A stretch of DNA of 64,000 bases from Chaetoceros tenuissimus (Eukaryota; Bacillariophyta; Thalassiosirophyceae; Chaetocerotales; Chaetocerotaceae), in the NCBI GenBank assembly GCA_021927905.1, contig BLLK01000019.1, forward strand, positions 1,426,001 through 1,490,000, in the 5' to 3' direction. Each line of letters starts with the position of its first letter. Position 1 is the first letter of the stretch. Below, one piece after another: positions 38,150-49,211 of this stretch. The notes beneath the pieces are model-generated. The model was not told the origin of the DNA. It saw only the letters and a list, made by a program, of their open reading frames with translations, and did not search any database. The position numbers and the translations under genes are program-made.

Positions 38150-40260
38150 TAAGCATTATACAGTTAACCTATAGAACCGGTTCTAGGATCAGTAGGTAGT
38201 ACTGCCACCCGGCCTGCGAAAGAGTGGAGTGGATTTTGTAATCTGCTGCTCCGCAGCATGATTGGAAAAGGTCCGGAAGGAAAGTGTTATTGGTGGCGGA
38301 TTACTGAGAGAAATGTGTTGTGATAAGCGATGGTCCTACAAATTTACAAACCAGTCCATATGATTTTAGCCAGTTCCGAATTCCGGAGTTCGGAAGACTC
38401 GCCAAAGAGTGGTATGTGTGAGTGAATAATGTTCGGAATGCTTGGATAGAGGGATGGCGCTTTGCGAAGATTACTTCCAGTTTGTCAAGTAGATTTTCCC
38501 TGGCAGCACGATAGTCGGAGTCCTCTTTCAATGCATGGTGGCACTCATTTCTGATCTGCCATCGGTTTAAACTAATGTGGAGAACATGACATAGCAATTT
38601 CTTGGTCCATACTTTAGCAGAAAGGTGCTGTGGTAGCTTCTCATCAGAGGCTGCTGCAAGCTGTGCGTAGTGCGATTCCATTGCTGCTTTCCATTTGTTA
38701 CTCAGATTGCCCAGTAAGAAGTGATTCCAGCCGATCTCTTCTTGGTCACAAAATGCTTCGAATGCAAGTTCTTCTTGTACAGATTCACCGCAGAAGACTA
38801 TTGGGTTACCATGGCAGAGTACCGAGCGAAGCCCCAGCAGAATCATATGACAAATTGGCTGTGGAGTCTTGTACCTCAGTAAGAATCTGTCGAGCCGACG
38901 GAGTTCAGTGTTGGTTTTAGAGTATCCAGGCTGGCAAGTGCAATGGAGGAAATGGTGTTTGTCATCTATATCTCCACAACCAAGTGGGCAGCTGTCGTCC
39001 TCCAATTTGAAGTCCTCTTTTCCATTTGATTCGAATATATTTCTGCGCTCTCTCGTGTACTGCCATCCATACCGCAGCTTGAGGACATTTGTGCGTACCT
39101 GCTGGGAGAGTCCCTTGAGATAAGCCTCCAGCGAATCCCAGTCGACTTTGGAGAAAACATAATCCGTCCATTCATACTTAGCAAGTAGGTATCTCTTCAG
39201 TGGTTTTCCAGTAATTGATTTTCTAAGCGTGGCTGACACGTTGGAGTAAGCAATCACACCGTCTATCTTTATCTGGAAATCTTTATCTTCAAAGTCAGGG
39301 ACAGGAGGTATTGCACTTGGTCCATCTCTAACTGCATCAGCTTGTTTGTCCATTCGTACATTCATCTGTGCCTCATATGGAAGTAAATGAAAAGGAGTCT
39401 TGTCATCCTGATGAGACTTGACATGTGCTGTGACAATCTCCAAAGGAATGTCCTTCCTCGCCATAGCCATTAATTCCCAGGAGTCTCTGTCTGTAGCATC
39501 TGAACCAGCAGATGCTGGGAAGGAGGGGGTGAGGGATAACCGATGAAGACTTTCCATATTGTCGTATCTGAAAATGAGTCGGGAGTCTGATGATTGTATG
39601 TTGTATACCACTATTGCTGCTTTGAGGATATTCAAGGCTGCCACTATCGAAAAGCTTTCAGGTCTAAGTGACACGAGGCCACTGCTGTTGCTACTGGTCT
39701 TAGCTCCGCCATGGATCCCCAATGACTTTGAGTTCTCACAAATTGCTGGTTTGATCGCGTAGTAGTGTGCACCTGTACCATTCTTGACTGTACCATCACC
39801 GAATATTTCAATATCCTGATCGTTCTCTAGACATACACGAATACTATTGATGTCGCTTTCGTTCCACTCCGTTATCTCTTTGCCCAGAATATCTTTGATG
39901 TGCTGTGGCTGTCTTGACAAGTATTCTTCAACCGAGGAGGGTACACCATCTGGTTCTGTGGTTGGGATAGGTTGATCAGTCGGCTTGAGTGAAGGGAGTA
40001 CTTCTCTGTCACCAGTGATGAATGCTCCTTGAAGGCATTTCTTCCAAGCATCAATCGCTATTTCATTTGGTCTTTCTCGCATCGGATAAGACTCCGTGGT
40101 CTCACATCTCTGGTCTGCGTCAAAAATACTCTTATCAATCTTTCCATCCTCATCTATAATGTCACTAAGGAACGTACATTGAAGGAACAGTCGTACCTCG
40201 TTGGCATTGTGCAATTCATTTGATGTGATTCTTTGAGGCGTGTTTCTTCTTCGTAGATAT
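38150..40260 (-). mobile_element. 5'-truncated non-LTR-type retroelement between ankyrin copies
   Basis: It includes the RNase H/zinc ORF and the more GC-rich 3' flank (38185-38300, with CCACCCGGCCTGCG). It lies opposite in orientation to the flanking ankyrin genes. Exact ends and a target-site duplication could not be fixed by eye. Confidence 0.5.
38301..40214 (-). CDS. Retroelement polyprotein fragment: RNase H-like domain and zf-RVT-like domain
   Basis: A 637-residue open frame. Residues 130-275 form an RNase H fold with catalytic positions kept: Asp140 (EIFGDGTV), Glu186 (RPESFSIVAAL), Asp218 (FRYDNMESL) and Asp270 (HVKSHQDD). Downstream, CPLGCGDIDDKHHFLHC resembles the zf-RVT zinc-binding motif that follows RNase H in non-LTR retrotransposons. 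No reverse transcriptase is present: the frame opens just after a TAA at 40260-40262 and has no ATG at its start. It therefore looks like the 3' part of a 5'-truncated element. Its base composition is more GC-rich than the neighbours. The intact frame suggests either recent insertion or retention; domestication is possible but unproven. Confidence 0.65.
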   Translation of the reverse strand: MHNANEVRLFLQCTFLSDIIDEDGKIDKSIFDADQRCETTESYPMRERPNEIAIDAWKKCLQGAFITGDREVLPSLKPTDQPIPTTEPDGVPSSVEEYLSRQPQHIKDILGKEITEWNESDINSIRVCLENDQDIEIFGDGTVKNGTGAHYYAIKPAICENSKSLGIHGGAKTSSNSSGLVSLRPESFSIVAALNILKAAIVVYNIQSSDSRLIFRYDNMESLHRLSLTPSFPASAGSDATDRDSWELMAMARKDIPLEIVTAHVKSHQDDKTPFHLLPYEAQMNVRMDKQADAVRDGPSAIPPVPDFEDKDFQIKIDGVIAYSNVSATLRKSITGKPLKRYLLAKYEWTDYVFSKVDWDSLEAYLKGLSQQVRTNVLKLRYGWQYTRERRNIFESNGKEDFKLEDDSCPLGCGDIDDKHHFLHCTCQPGYSKTNTELRRLDRFLLRYKTPQPICHMILLGLRSVLCHGNPIVFCGESVQEELAFEAFCDQEEIGWNHFLLGNLSNKWKAAMESHYAQLAAASDEKLPQHLSAKVWTKKLLCHVLHISLNRWQIRNECHHALKEDSDYRAARENLLDKLEVIFAKRHPSIQAFRTLFTHTYHSLASLPNSGIRNWLKSYGLVCKFVGPSLITTHFSQ

Positions 40261-40692
40261 TAATTCAAGGGAAGAAAAGGAATTTTATTCGAATTCTCTT
40301 CATTGCATATGATACGTTTACATTAAAACATGATCTTGAAGCTATGCTATGGCTTAGTAACTATAGTCAAAGATAAGATTAGATCCTATATATGATGAAG
40401 AACAAAAATCCTTATATACAAGCTCTACATTGATCTTCTTTCAGATAATAGAGCAGCATTGCTTCAAAATAATCTCTAAAGAATCGTGAAGATGATACAA
40501 TTGGTTATACAACAGTTATCTTTACAATGACGTCTAATAATATCTTTTAATCAGAGTTACTTCAATAGTTTCTATATAGTTTCCGGTCTCTCTTATTTTA
40601 TATCGATACATCCTTATCAACCTACTTTTAAATATTCGAGTCTTTTACAAATCAAGATAATTGCAAGAAAACATCATTGATTCAACTGAATT
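40260..40692. other. Intergenic upstream of ankyrin-RING gene
   Basis: AT-rich. It contains TGACGTCT at 40528-40535, 157 bases before the ATG, overlapping ACAATG. No ORF is supported. Confidence 0.5.
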
Positions 40693-43536
40693 ATGAGTAG
40701 TCCTTCGATAACCTCTCAAGTTCCAGAGAAAGATATTTTACACAAACTTAACAAAGAACGCAGGTACAGAGAGATAGAATGGTATCTAGATTCGCCCAAC
40801 TATGCTAGAGAGAAAAAGATTGAGTGGATTCTCTACCATCCTCCTAAAGATAGTAGTCAGAGGAGTTTACTTTGTGAAGATAGAAGCGAGAAGAGCCTGT
40901 TTCATGCTATATGTGAGCTCAGGTGTCCAAAATATATCATTGAAAAAGTATTTGATATTCTAGGAGAAAAGGAGCTTAGCAGTAATACGTGCACTGATTA
41001 CTTTTGCAAAAAGACCCTTTTCGCTGACTTATACAAACCTAGTAGTGAAGAGTCAAAACAAAAATTGATTATTGAAAGAATGATGAAAAAACTGTCGAAA
41101 CTTCCAGAAGTAAAACTTGAGCTACTAGAAAGAGCTATTTCAAAGAAATTTTTTGGTATCTCCAAAAAGTTGCTACATTATATCACAGGGCTTGAGCTTA
41201 TCATGGTAGAAAGGAGTTGGCGGGCGAGCATCCCTTTGAAAATGAATTTCTTTCAGTTTTTTCTTTATGTGAAAGAGGAAGGAGCACAGTTTTATTGGAA
41301 CCGTTATTATTATCGTGATATCAAAAAGCCCACAGTGAAAATATTGAACATGATGCTTGATAAAGGAGGAAAAGAGTTAGTTCTAAGAACAAATGAAAAG
41401 GGACAATCTATTCTTCACACATTCGGTTACTTTGGAAACGAGAAATTAGTTCCAATTCTAAAACGTATTGTAGAAATTGGTGGTGCTGACTTGCTGAAGA
41501 TTCAAGATAAAAAAGGTACTACAATTTTACATCGACTATTGCAGCAGAAAGGTTATATTGCAAGTGGCTACTGGAAAACTCTAGGAGAAATTTTTGATTT
41601 TATACTAGATAATGGAGGAAAAGAGTTGGTCCATAAAACAAATGAGGATGGAAAGACTATTCTTAACAATTTTACTTACGATAAGGACTTTGTACCAATA
41701 GTAAGACGCATTGTAGAACTTGGTGGTGAAAGTTTATTCAAGATTCAAGATAAGAATGGCGATACGATTCTTCATCAGCTATTTCGGCAGCATTATATTT
41801 CTAAACATTCTTACCAAGATCCATTTTTAAGGTCTTACTTTGAAGAAGAATTCAAAATAGACAATAATGAGAAGAAGCAAATTTTAGAATTATACATGAA
41901 CAATCTAGCAAACAATAAGGAGGTAGTTATTATACGAAATAACGATGGAAAGACAGTTATAGACTTGGTACTTGAGAGCAAAAATCAGCCTTGCATAGAT
42001 GTGCTTAAAGAATTGACATATGAAGAGTTTATATTTAATCAAGATGCTCAAGAAGGTAAAACAGTTCTTCACAAAGCATGCGAACAAAAAATGTATGATG
42101 AAATTCAAATGTTCCTTGAAACCGGAGGAAAGGAGCTTTTAATGAAACAAGACGCACAAGGCAACTCTGCTATTCATTTGCTTCCTAATTGTTGCGAAAA
42201 CCATGACAGACAGTTTCAATGTATTCGGGGAATAATAGAGATTGGAGGGAAAGACCTCTTCACTACTAAAAACAACGAAGGTAACAAGCCTCCAATTCTT
42301 TCGCAGATCGATCAATACACGCAAGATTCTCAGCAATTATTGCAGGTAAAAATTGAGCACCTTAAGAAACAACTAGTACTTGAAGAAAAGCGAGGACAGA
42401 ATGAAATTGAGATAGTGAAGAAATGGCACGAGGAGCGGCATGAGGAAAGCGTGAGTGTTTTAGAGGAAAAGGAAAAAGAGGTCCAGCGGTTACAAGAGGT
42501 CGAAAGATCAATGATGAAAGTTATCGAAGATCAGAAACAAATGATAGATACGCTTCAGAAGGAGAGGCAGCAATTTAGCGATGACTCTGAAAAGAAGCAA
42601 CAAGAAAATGATGCCTTGAAGCAAGACATCGAGACTTTGAAACAACAAATAGCTTCCTCTACCAGTGAACAGTTACGAGACCGAAGAGATATTGATACGG
42701 AGGAAAAGATTGCTAAAGACAATTTCGAGGAAGTGGCTTTGTTTAGTGCAACAAAGAAGCGAGATAAAGTTGACAAATGCAAAGTGCAGAGGGAACAGGT
42801 AGAAAAAGTACTCGAGTGTTCCATATGCTTTGACCCATTCGACGACCCTCATATAGTGCCAGAGTGTTGTCATAGATTTTGCTTCAAATGTATCGATACT
42901 GCAATCAAGAAAAGTGGTAAAGAGTGTCCAATGTGTAGAAAAAGGATATCTAGCAAGCGAAGCTTACGTAGAGACGATTTGATTGGGAAAATATCCAAGA
43001 TCGTCTTTAGTGACGACAAGGAAGGAGATGAGAATAAAGATCAACATACCAAGACTACGAAAGCAAAAAGTGCGATAGAGATTCAGCAATATCAAGAGGA
43101 GGTCACGTCAATGAAGGAAAAGTTAGAAAGTCAGGAAGAAATGCTGAAGCAAAGCGATTCTAATATTAGTCAGTTAGAGAAGCATATTGCTGAGAAGGAT
43201 GGAGTTATCACTGCAAAGGAACGCGAGAACAATGCCTTGAAGCAGGAGAACGATGCTTTGAAGCTTAAATTATCATCTTCTCTCAGCAGCAAAAGATCAA
43301 GAGCTGAAAACGAATCTACTGATAATGACGAAGACGAAATCATTTCGAAGAAACGACGTAAAACAATAAAGGAATCAGAAGCAACTAGTTTCTACATGAA
43401 TGAAGCATTGGAATCTGAGAATGAAGATCTTCTACAACAGCTCAAAAAAGAGAAGGCAGACCATTCGAAAACGATAGAACGCCTAGGGTTTGCACGCAAG
43501 AAATTGAAAGATGCATATCGTACAAACCAGCGATAA
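40693..43536 (+). CDS. Ankyrin-repeat, coiled-coil, RING-finger protein (probable E3 ubiquitin ligase)
   Basis: A 947-residue protein, the only intact family member in the second cluster. The N-terminal block (YREIEWYLDSPNYAREKK) is followed by ankyrin units at about 215-560, such as GGKELVLRTNEKGQSILHTF, GKTVLHKACEQK and GNSAIHLLPN. A coiled coil covers about 565-665. A C3HC4 RING finger begins at Cys709 with CSICFDPFDDPHIVPECCHR, continues FCFKCIDTAI and ends CPMCRKR. After it come KRSLRRDDLIGKI, a second coil, the basic patch SKRSRAENE...KKRRKTIK, and the tail SENEDLLQQLKKEKADHSK. RING fingers of this type recruit E2 enzymes, so the protein probably ubiquitinates a target chosen by the ankyrin or coil parts. 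The target is unknown. Confidence 0.85.
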   Translation: MSSPSITSQVPEKDILHKLNKERRYREIEWYLDSPNYAREKKIEWILYHPPKDSSQRSLLCEDRSEKSLFHAICELRCPKYIIEKVFDILGEKELSSNTCTDYFCKKTLFADLYKPSSEESKQKLIIERMMKKLSKLPEVKLELLERAISKKFFGISKKLLHYITGLELIMVERSWRASIPLKMNFFQFFLYVKEEGAQFYWNRYYYRDIKKPTVKILNMMLDKGGKELVLRTNEKGQSILHTFGYFGNEKLVPILKRIVEIGGADLLKIQDKKGTTILHRLLQQKGYIASGYWKTLGEIFDFILDNGGKELVHKTNEDGKTILNNFTYDKDFVPIVRRIVELGGESLFKIQDKNGDTILHQLFRQHYISKHSYQDPFLRSYFEEEFKIDNNEKKQILELYMNNLANNKEVVIIRNNDGKTVIDLVLESKNQPCIDVLKELTYEEFIFNQDAQEGKTVLHKACEQKMYDEIQMFLETGGKELLMKQDAQGNSAIHLLPNCCENHDRQFQCIRGIIEIGGKDLFTTKNNEGNKPPILSQIDQYTQDSQQLLQVKIEHLKKQLVLEEKRGQNEIEIVKKWHEERHEESVSVLEEKEKEVQRLQEVERSMMKVIEDQKQMIDTLQKERQQFSDDSEKKQQENDALKQDIETLKQQIASSTSEQLRDRRDIDTEEKIAKDNFEEVALFSATKKRDKVDKCKVQREQVEKVLECSICFDPFDDPHIVPECCHRFCFKCIDTAIKKSGKECPMCRKRISSKRSLRRDDLIGKISKIVFSDDKEGDENKDQHTKTTKAKSAIEIQQYQEEVTSMKEKLESQEEMLKQSDSNISQLEKHIAEKDGVITAKERENNALKQENDALKLKLSSSLSSKRSRAENESTDNDEDEIISKKRRKTIKESEATSFYMNEALESENEDLLQQLKKEKADHSKTIERLGFARKKLKDAYRTNQR

Positions 43537-43960
43537 CTCAATCATCGCTGTTGTCCTAATTTTAATAAGTATTTTGTTTTCATGAGTCCTGTTTTAAATG
43601 AATACAATATGGATGAACAATCTTTAGACATAATCCGAAAGTAGGCGTAAAGTTTCGATTATAAATTACATGTGTGTTTGCTCTATGACATCTCTGTTAT
43701 CTTTTACCACGTTTCAGTTGATGAAGAAGGTGTTTGTGTAGTTTGTGAACTTATGGAAGTGCTACAAGGAAAGCTCAGATAATCTCTAAATCGTGAAGAT
43801 GATGAAATGGGTTAAACTACCGTTATATTTCTAATGATGTCAAGGATAAACATGTGACATTGTCGCTTTTTCTTTTGCAGCTTTGCAGCAACACGTCGAA
43901 CCTGCTGCCTCAATCAATTGAAACAAGAGACTGTAATAAATCGAGATCATAGCAAGTACA
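43537..43960. other. Intergenic between ankyrin-RING copies
   Basis: AT-rich. It contains TGATGTCA at 43835-43842, 118 bases before the next ATG, and a stretch near 43780 (AATCTCTAA..TCGTGAAGATGAT) that also occurs near 40469, upstream of the previous copy. No ORF is supported. Confidence 0.5.
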
Positions 43961-46550
43961 ATGAAGATAACAGAACAAGAGTTCGTCAGTCTAGCTCGCG
44001 AAGGAAAGCTGGCAGAGATTGAAGCGATCTTTGAGTCCGATGACTACACTAGACATGAAAAGATTTCTTTGATAGAAGCAGAGAATGTGTTCAATACTTT
44101 CATATTTCTTAGTAGAGATATTGTCATGCCGATAGGTCTGACATTGAAAGCTATGAGACTTCTCGGAGAACGTTTAAGTACGGAGACTTGCATTCAAGCT
44201 CTTCATGATTATGTCAGTTTGAAAGGTCAAGAACATCAGCAGCATGCACAACAAATTCTTCAAGTTTTCTTTGACGAATTGAGAGATACAAAGTTTATAC
44301 GAGTGCGATATACAGTCTTTTGTAAAGTTCTTATGAATCCATCTTTGCATAGTACTTTATGTTCTCTTCTCGAGTCAGGATGTGTAGACAAAGAAATGCT
44401 TTTGATACGACCGAATGAGATGACAATTCTTGAACTAGCTTTATCTCTGCATGCGAAATGTGAATTCTCAAGGTCAGAAAGTGTTGGTATTTTCTTGAAA
44501 TAGAGAATTGTAGTATTTTTCAATTTCTCAGTGTAGAGAAAAAAGCAATTTGCAATGGGAGATTAATTGGTCTTAATGGTTACATCATCAGAGCACTGTC
44601 AAAGCTCAGCTTAAGTGGAATCGCAAAGATTTTCTTTTAGATGCACTCCTTCTTGTAGATGAAACGAAAATTCTCTTCAAAAGATGTAGAAAACTGAAAG
44701 TTGTGGACATCAAAGATAATAGGCAAGATGGACATTCTATTCTTTTTGACTTTGCATATTATGAACACAAGGAATTTGTTCCAGTAGTGAAACGAATTTT
44801 AGATATTGGAGGTTTAGAACTACTATCACTGACGAATATAAAGGATGCCTCCGCTAAAACTATATTACATTTGCTTCCTTCACGGCCAAATGTTCACGTA
44901 GAGATGTATGATGTACTTGCGAATTGTAGGGATGCTGTAATGCTATTAGATCAGAACAAAAAGACACCTCTTCATGCTGCATGTGAAAATAGTAGACTAT
45001 GCTGTGTAGATGTCTTTCTCAAACATGGTGGCAGGGATCTTACTTGGAAACGAGATTCACAAGGAAATACTCCTCTCCACTTACTTCCTGTGAGACGCGT
45101 GCAAAGTTTTGAGATTTTTGAAAAGATTGTCAAGGTTGGAGGACTAGCATTGATATGTTTCAAAAACAAGGCAAATAGAGAGCCATTTGCACCATTTGGG
45201 TCGTTTTTCAGGGAAGCTTTGTTCTTTCAGATCAGCAAGCTTAAGGAATCAATCGAAACCACAAATAGGGGAAATGATGATGATGAATTGATGACTCACT
45301 TGAAGATAAAGAATGAATTCATGAAAAGAGAAATACATGAATTGAAAATTCAAGTAGCAAGGGAAAAGAATCGTGTAAAGGATGCAGTAAAGTTTCAGTT
45401 TTACCGGGTTGAAGAGAAAGCGATAGCCAAGATGATCGGAGAATTTCAGGTGGAAAAGGAAAGATTGAGACATCAAATTTCAAGTGAAAAAAGTCAGGGG
45501 CAGCTTGAAATAGAGACAATAAAATCTATGTACAATGAAAGTTTGGAGGTAATTGAAAAGACAAAAGATGAGATCATGCGGCTGGAAGGACTTCTTGAAT
45601 CGCAGAAGAAGGATAATGACGGTTATAAGGCTTTGAACGAACAGCTCCAGAAAGAACAAGAAGAAAGGAACTTAGAAGTTGCGAGATTAGCAGCAGCAAA
45701 TAAGCAACTGCAACAACAAAGGCTTAGTATAGACAAGAAATGTACTACAGATCTGATTTGCAAGGCAACTTCATCTAGAGTAACATACCAAGTAGAAGAG
45801 AACCAAGCAAAGAAGAAAGAATTTGAGCAGCAGTTACAGAAAGAACTCGAGTGTTCAATATGCTTTGACCCATTTAACGATCCGCATATAGTCCCCGAGT
45901 GTTGCCATAGATTTTGTTTGAAATGTATCGAAACTGCTATCAAGCATAGTGGGAAAGAATGCCCGATGTGCCGGAAAAGAATTACCAGCAAGCGGAGTTT
46001 GCGTAGAGACGACTTGATTGGGAAAATAACAAAAGTTGTCTATTCCTATGACGCCAAGGGAGGGGATAAGAATCAGGTTACAGTTGCAATGGGGATTCAG
46101 CAACATGGAAAGGGAGAAAAGTCAACGAAGAATGGTATAGACAGTCAGGAAGACTTGCTGCAGCAGAGAGCTAGTCAGTTAGAGAAGCAAATTGCTGAGA
46201 AGGATGAGGTAAATCTTTCTCTCAAAGTAGTTATCAACTCCAAGGAACAAGAGAACGACGCTTTGAAGAAGGAGATCAATACCTTGAAGCTTCAATTTTC
46301 ATCCTCTCTCAACAAGAGATCAAGAGATGAAAATGAGTCCAATGATAATGACGACGACTACATCATTCCAAAGAAACGAAGTAAAACAAAGGAAACAGTA
46401 GCAAGCCAGCATAGCACGAATGAAGTAGCAGCAAATTTGACATTGGAGAATGAATATCTTCTACAACAGCTCAAGAAAGAAAAGGCAAGCCATTTGAAAA
46501 CGATTGAATGTCTAGAAAATGCTCGCAAAGCTTTGAAAAGCACATATTGA
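43961..46550 (+). pseudogene. Ankyrin-coiled-coil-RING gene broken by frameshifts
   Basis: The first segment (43961-44503) has the family block (LAEIEAIFESDDYTRHEK), CIQALHDYV and ILELALSLHAKCEF. It then runs out where sisters have GGKDLL..RSLIQGA. A short piece in another frame (about 44495-44640, IFQFLSVEKKAICNG) continues, and a third frame from about 44635 (LLDALLLVDETKIL) leads into the long segment to 46550. That segment has ankyrin units (TPLHAACENSR, GNTPLHLLPV), coiled coil, a RING (CSICFDPFNDPHIVPECCHR to CPMCRKR), KRSRDEN...PKKRSKTK and the tail ENEYLLQQLKKEKASH. At least two frame changes and a module deletion are needed, and no GTAAG introns explain them. The RING region is nearly identical to that at 42817, so the copies parted recently or have been converted. 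Confidence 0.75.
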
Positions 46551-46878
46551 GTTTAGGATAATTCATATATAACTGTACCTTACATCACATTATATTATTG
46601 ATTTATGTTGTTATATACAGTAATCCATACGTACTCTTGTTTTGAATGAAATAGATTTGGGATAATGCCTTTATTATTGCAATCGAGTATCTTGCGTAGC
46701 TATTGTTTCTAGCTAGTTAGATAAAAGACAGACATCTATCTACTCATACATTCTCATATGTCAAACTACGAAGTTCTAGTAGACGACTAGTTGCATTTTG
46801 ACTGAAAAAGAAATTTCAATATTATTTCATCAAAGGTTCTTGCTTCAAATTATATCATAATTTTAAAACAACTTGAAC
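46551..46878. other. Intergenic upstream of the last ankyrin copy
   Basis: AT-rich. Unlike the other family members it shows no TGACGTCA-like core. No ORF is supported. Confidence 0.5.
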
Positions 46879-49068
46879 ATGAGCAGTCCTTCGAAGCCTC
46901 ATTTTCAAGTTCCAGAGAAAGCTTTATTATACAAACTCGTCAGAACAAAGAAGTACAGAGAGATAGAAACATATCTAGAATCTTCCGACTATAAGAGAAA
47001 CCAAGATTAAATGGATTCTCTATTCTGAAGGAAACAGTAAATTCAGCTTATTCCACCATATATGCTCGTTACTTAGTCCAAAATATGTGATGGAAAAAGC
47101 TCTTGCTCTTCTAGAAGAAGAGGAACTAAGCAGTCCAATATGCCTCGATCTATTTCTGAATAAAACCCTTTTCAAATATGATTGGGGGTCCAAAATAAAA
47201 TATTTTGTTCAATGTATAATGCAAAAGTTAAGTCCGGAAGCAAAGGGCAAGGTAATTATTACAGCACTAGCAAGAAATATAGTAGGTACTACTAAAGCCC
47301 TAATATTTAACAATTTGGGTGGTATTCCACTTAGAAAATATCTCATAGAAACTATTCATTCTCGTGCTCACAAGGGAACAGAAAAGTTAAAGTTATACCA
47401 AAATGAAAAATCTTTGCTCAAAAGAGACGGCTTGCTTTTCATGTATATGGGCGACAAAGTGACTGAATATCATAAGGCAACAATTCTTGAATGTGCATTA
47501 CATGCAAGTATGCAAGTACTCAAACTTCTTTTGTGTTGAATCTAATTGAGGGAGGCAAAAAGGATCTTATTATGATGTCGGAAAGATCTTTGCTAGAAGG
47601 TGCTATTCTCGAATACAAAAGTACTTCTGATATATTTCGTATTGTGGAAAAATTACTCAAATATGGAGGGCAACAGCTTGTCATGGTAGAAAAGAGGTGG
47701 CGAAACTGTAATAAAGGAAAGATAAATATTTTTCACTTTCTTAGCGAACAAAAGGAATCACTAGATCGCTACGACTTCGATATCGATGAAATTGTAGACA
47801 TGATGAACATGGTGATTGATTTGGGTGGATATGATTTGGTCATGAAAAGAAATGAAAACGGTCAATCTATTCTGCAAACTTTTGCCTATTTCGAATATGA
47901 GGAATGATTACCAATTATAAAACATCTTCTTAAGATGCAAGACGGCAAAGGCAATACAATCCTACATCAGCTATCACAGCAGAATTATGTTTCCGAAGAA
48001 TACTGGAAGATTCTAGCATTCGAAACTGAGATAAATGTAATGAGAAATAAAGATGACAAGACAGCTCTGGATTTGGCGTATGAAAGCGAAACATGGAATT
48101 GCATAGACATACTAATCTTCGTAGAGGACCAACACGGGAAAACAGCCCTTCACAAAGCGTGCGAAGGAATAGAATATGACCAGATAAAAATGTGCTTGGA
48201 AGCGGGTGGAAAGGAGCTGCTAATGAAACAGGATGCAGAAGGGAATTCGGCCCTCCATATGCTTCCTACATGCTGCGAAAGCCACAAAAAGCATTTTGAT
48301 TGCGTACAGGATATGATAAAATTTGGAGGCAAAGATCTTCTACATATCACGAACGATGAAGGGGACAAACCTTCATTGACTTCATCAATTTTCCAAAATA
48401 TTGAATTACAAGTGGATAGTGAACAGACCAATACTCAACAGCTATTGCAAGCCGAAATTGAAAATCTGAAGAAGGAACTGATAGGCGAGGGAAAACGAGG
48501 AAAACATGAAATTGAAATAGTGAAGAAATTACATGAGGAGGGCATGGTTGCTTTGGAGGAAAAGGAGATAGAGATTCTGCGGCTTCAAGAGGTAGAAATA
48601 TCCATGAAGGCTGATTTGGACAGTCAAAAACTAATTATAGAGAAGTTTCAACTTGAACTGCAGCAGCAGACCGAAGTAGGTGAAAAGGTTGAAGAAGCAT
48701 ATCTCACTCGGATACGTAAGACCGAGAAAAGTAATAAACGGCTACAAAGAGGTATCTTTGCTCAAAATGAAATAATTGAGAAAAAAGAAGAGAAAATTAT
48801 GTCTCTTGAAGAAGTCATCTCTGCAAAGGAACACGAAAATATCGTATTGAAAAAGGAGATAAAGACTTTGAAGAGTAAAAGATCAAGAGGAGAAAAAGGT
48901 TCTGGCGAGACTCCAAGTAAACGAAGCAAAACAAACGATACAACAGGCAGTGCGTTTCAAACCGCATTTTTAGAGTCAGAGATCGAAGAGCTTATTGAAG
49001 AACTCAAAAAAGAAAAAGAAAGCCATGCAAGAACTTTAACTCGCTTGGAGAATGCCAGAAATTCTTAG
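46879..49068 (+). pseudogene. Ankyrin-repeat coiled-coil gene with several lesions, RING absent
   Basis: From the ATG at 46879 the frame reads FQVPEKALLYKLVRTKKYRE, very close to the gene at 40693, but stops after SSDYKRNQD. One or two lost bases shift the frame, which resumes as KIKWILYSEG. Another frame change occurs at about 47500-47540 within ILECALHASMQ. An in-frame TGA at 47905-47907 follows FEYEE, where the sister reads EKLVPIL. The last open segment (47935-49068, 377 residues) holds ankyrin units (GKTALHKACEG, GNSALHMLPT), coiled coil, SKRSRGEK...PSKRSKTND and a shortened tail. The RING finger of the closest relative is missing here, as is the promoter core. It is clearly a dead or dying copy. 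Confidence 0.8.
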
Positions 49069-49211
49069 AAGAAATCATCTTTACATTAAAGAATTCAAAA
49101 ACGTTTACACGTCATAATCATAAATACATTGAATCTGCCGCTTATTTATGATAAATACCCCATTTCTAACGTCTTCACTATGAATATAAATAGATCTACC
49201 CTATAGCAACC

